Below are positions 41,271 to 42,050 of a stretch of DNA of 42,050 nucleotides, piece by piece. Location: NCBI GenBank assembly GCA_013792075.1, contig VMSR01000209.1, positions 1 to 42,050 of the forward strand. The letters are read 5' to 3'. The notes under the pieces are model-generated. The model saw only the letters and a program-made list of their open reading frames with translations, had not been told where the DNA came from and made no database searches. Within the stretch, counting starts at the first letter, position 1. Every line of letters starts with the position of its first letter. A program made the position numbers and the translations under genes. The stretch is from Desulfobacula sp. (GTDB lineage Bacteria > Desulfobacterota > Desulfobacteria > Desulfobacterales > Desulfobacteraceae).

Positions 41271-41360
41271 ATGACCGGGGGGAATATAAAAAAGGGGGAT
41301 GTACATAGGGTTGGTATTTAATACACCCGGATTTGAATTCCACCTGGTCCCCCCGGTCAT
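41271..41360. repeat. Inverted repeat with structured spacer between convergent genes
   Basis: Perfect 13-bp arms (ATGACCGGGGGGA at 41271-41283, TCCCCCCGGTCAT at 41348-41360) flank a 64-base spacer. The spacer contains a further hairpin (GGGT, GTAT, ATAC and ACCC around 41308-41330). It lies between the kinase gene and the convergent hypothetical gene. It could be a bidirectional terminator, a small mobile repeat or a structured RNA. T-runs next to the arms are short. Confidence 0.65.
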
Positions 41361-41381
41361 TGCCCCAAATTTACAGGGTAA

Positions 41382-41936
41382 TTATTTTTTGCCCAGATGT
41401 GAAGTAACAACCTCATGGGAAAAGGGTTTGGATATTTTTTTGGCTCCGGCTGAAAGCGGTTTGTCCAGGGGTTTGTGACCGGATCCGGTAAAAACCGTCA
41501 GATCCCCATTGGAAAACTGGATCTGGTAGTTGGGCCTGATTCCTTTTCCTGTGGTACCAAAACAGACCGTGGCACCCTTATCCTTGGCCATATTGGCGGC
41601 AAGTTTTTTCAAAAAGACAGGAGAGAGCTGTCCCACCCGTTCTTCATCCCATACAATGCCGACCGGTCCTTTTCTTGCGCCCCTGGTGGATGGTTTTTTT
41701 GCGGGTTTCAACTTACCGATACGCATGGACAAACCATTGATTTTCACACTCAAATTTTTCACAGACCGTTCCTGGATTTCGCCTTCTGCAAGGGGATTCA
41801 GGGTTTCCCACTGGGCATACGCCTCCTCATAGATCTCTTTTGAGGCTTCCAAGGATTTTTCTTCAATTAAATTATCAACATTTTTGCACAACCGGTTTAT
41901 TGCCTGCCTGGATTTTCGAAATTTGTCGGGCTCCAT
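41382..41936 (-). CDS. Hypothetical protein with coiled-coil N-terminus
   Basis: Encodes 184 residues. The first 75 residues are helical and charged, probably a coiled coil (RQAINRLCKNVDNLIEEKSLEASKEIYEEAYAQ). A basic linker (KPAKKPSTRGARKG) leads to a globular C-terminal part (GPVGIVWDEERVGQLSPVF, GATVCFGTTGKGIRPNYQIQF). I do not recognise the family. GGAG lies five bases before the ATG. It converges on the phosphatase-kinase operon across the inverted repeat at 41271-41360. Confidence 0.75.
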   Translation of the reverse strand: MEPDKFRKSRQAINRLCKNVDNLIEEKSLEASKEIYEEAYAQWETLNPLAEGEIQERSVKNLSVKINGLSMRIGKLKPAKKPSTRGARKGPVGIVWDEERVGQLSPVFLKKLAANMAKDKGATVCFGTTGKGIRPNYQIQFSNGDLTVFTGSGHKPLDKPLSAGAKKISKPFSHEVVTSHLGKK

Positions 41937-42050
41937 CTTTTCTCCTTCATCTTAAAAAATTTAATACGCACTTAAACCACTTAGCAGGTAAGAAACCTAT
42001 CCTGTTTCAGACAAACCGCAAACCAAAGCTGACTAAAACCAGTCAACGGC
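41937..42050. other. Window end, no gene seen
   Basis: The last 114 bases carry the ribosome site and upstream region of the hypothetical gene ending at 41382. I see no other gene or clear structure. Confidence 0.4.

Noticed and set aside
41300-41480. Plus-strand frame from ATG 41300 through the inverted repeat into the hypothetical gene
   Set aside because: The G-run directly abuts the ATG, the frame is mostly antisense to a gene with a good ribosome site, and it ends without a domain.

Overview
The window looks like chromosomal DNA of an anaerobic, probably sulfate-reducing deltaproteobacterium of the Desulfobacteraceae type. This is an inference from gene content: desulfoferrodoxin, rubredoxin with a flavodiiron oxygen reductase, several ferritin-like proteins, ADP-forming acyl-CoA synthetase, a ferredoxin-type thioredoxin reductase subunit and a Gram-negative Mla system. 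I see no rRNA, tRNA, CRISPR array, insertion sequence or phage gene. Nearly all space is coding, in short tightly spaced operons.

Region 1 (0.1-5.8 kb, minus strand) holds an operon of a SRPBCC/TIGR01777 fusion, a polytopic membrane protein of unknown function and a DHH phosphoesterase, then a TrkH/KtrB-type cation transporter. Region 2 (5.9-17 kb) is a dense redox and oxygen-defence island. On the plus strand a near-consensus sigma-54 promoter precedes rubredoxin, flavodiiron protein and a ferritin-like protein. A convergent desulfoferrodoxin gene shares a bidirectional terminator with them. A minus-strand operon follows (rubredoxin-FMN alpha-hydroxyacid dehydrogenase fusion, flavodoxin, thioredoxin 2, APH-fold kinase, rhodanese-ferritin fusion). 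Divergent from it is a plus-strand operon of glutaredoxin, ferredoxin:thioredoxin reductase catalytic chain, citrate synthase, a rubredoxin-membrane fusion and NADP-isocitrate dehydrogenase. Thiol and rubredoxin electron carriers therefore surround the entry steps of the TCA cycle.

Region 3 (17-25.6 kb, minus strand) is mostly housekeeping: exonuclease III, two-gene ADP-forming acyl-CoA synthetase, another ferritin-like protein, a second TIGR01777 protein, a DUF1456 protein, an acetyltransferase coupled to a DEAD-box helicase, TrmB and a YajD-like HNH protein. Region 4 (25.7-31.1 kb) has a periplasmic ligand-binding lipoprotein overlapping a hybrid sensor histidine kinase behind a good sigma-70 promoter, then a methionine-type aminotransferase. 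Region 5 (31.2-36 kb) is a phosphate transporter operon in the unusual order pstC-pstA-pstS-pstB with no phoU.

Region 6 (36.3-42 kb) is an Mla (MCE lipid transport) operon mlaF-E-D-STAS-mlaC. It is divergent from a GAF-PP2C phosphatase (RsbU/SpoIIE type) and an RsbW-type serine kinase. The STAS protein in the mla operon carries the classic phosphorylatable Asp-Ser-Ser-Gly motif. Phosphatase, kinase and STAS substrate of a partner-switching module thus sit back to back with the lipid transporter, which is the most interesting system-level signal here. Other points of note are a rubredoxin with a CxC instead of CxxC first iron knuckle, the sigma-54 promoter of the flavodiiron operon, tandem repeats copying the last codons and stop of two genes, and two long structured intergenic inverted repeats.
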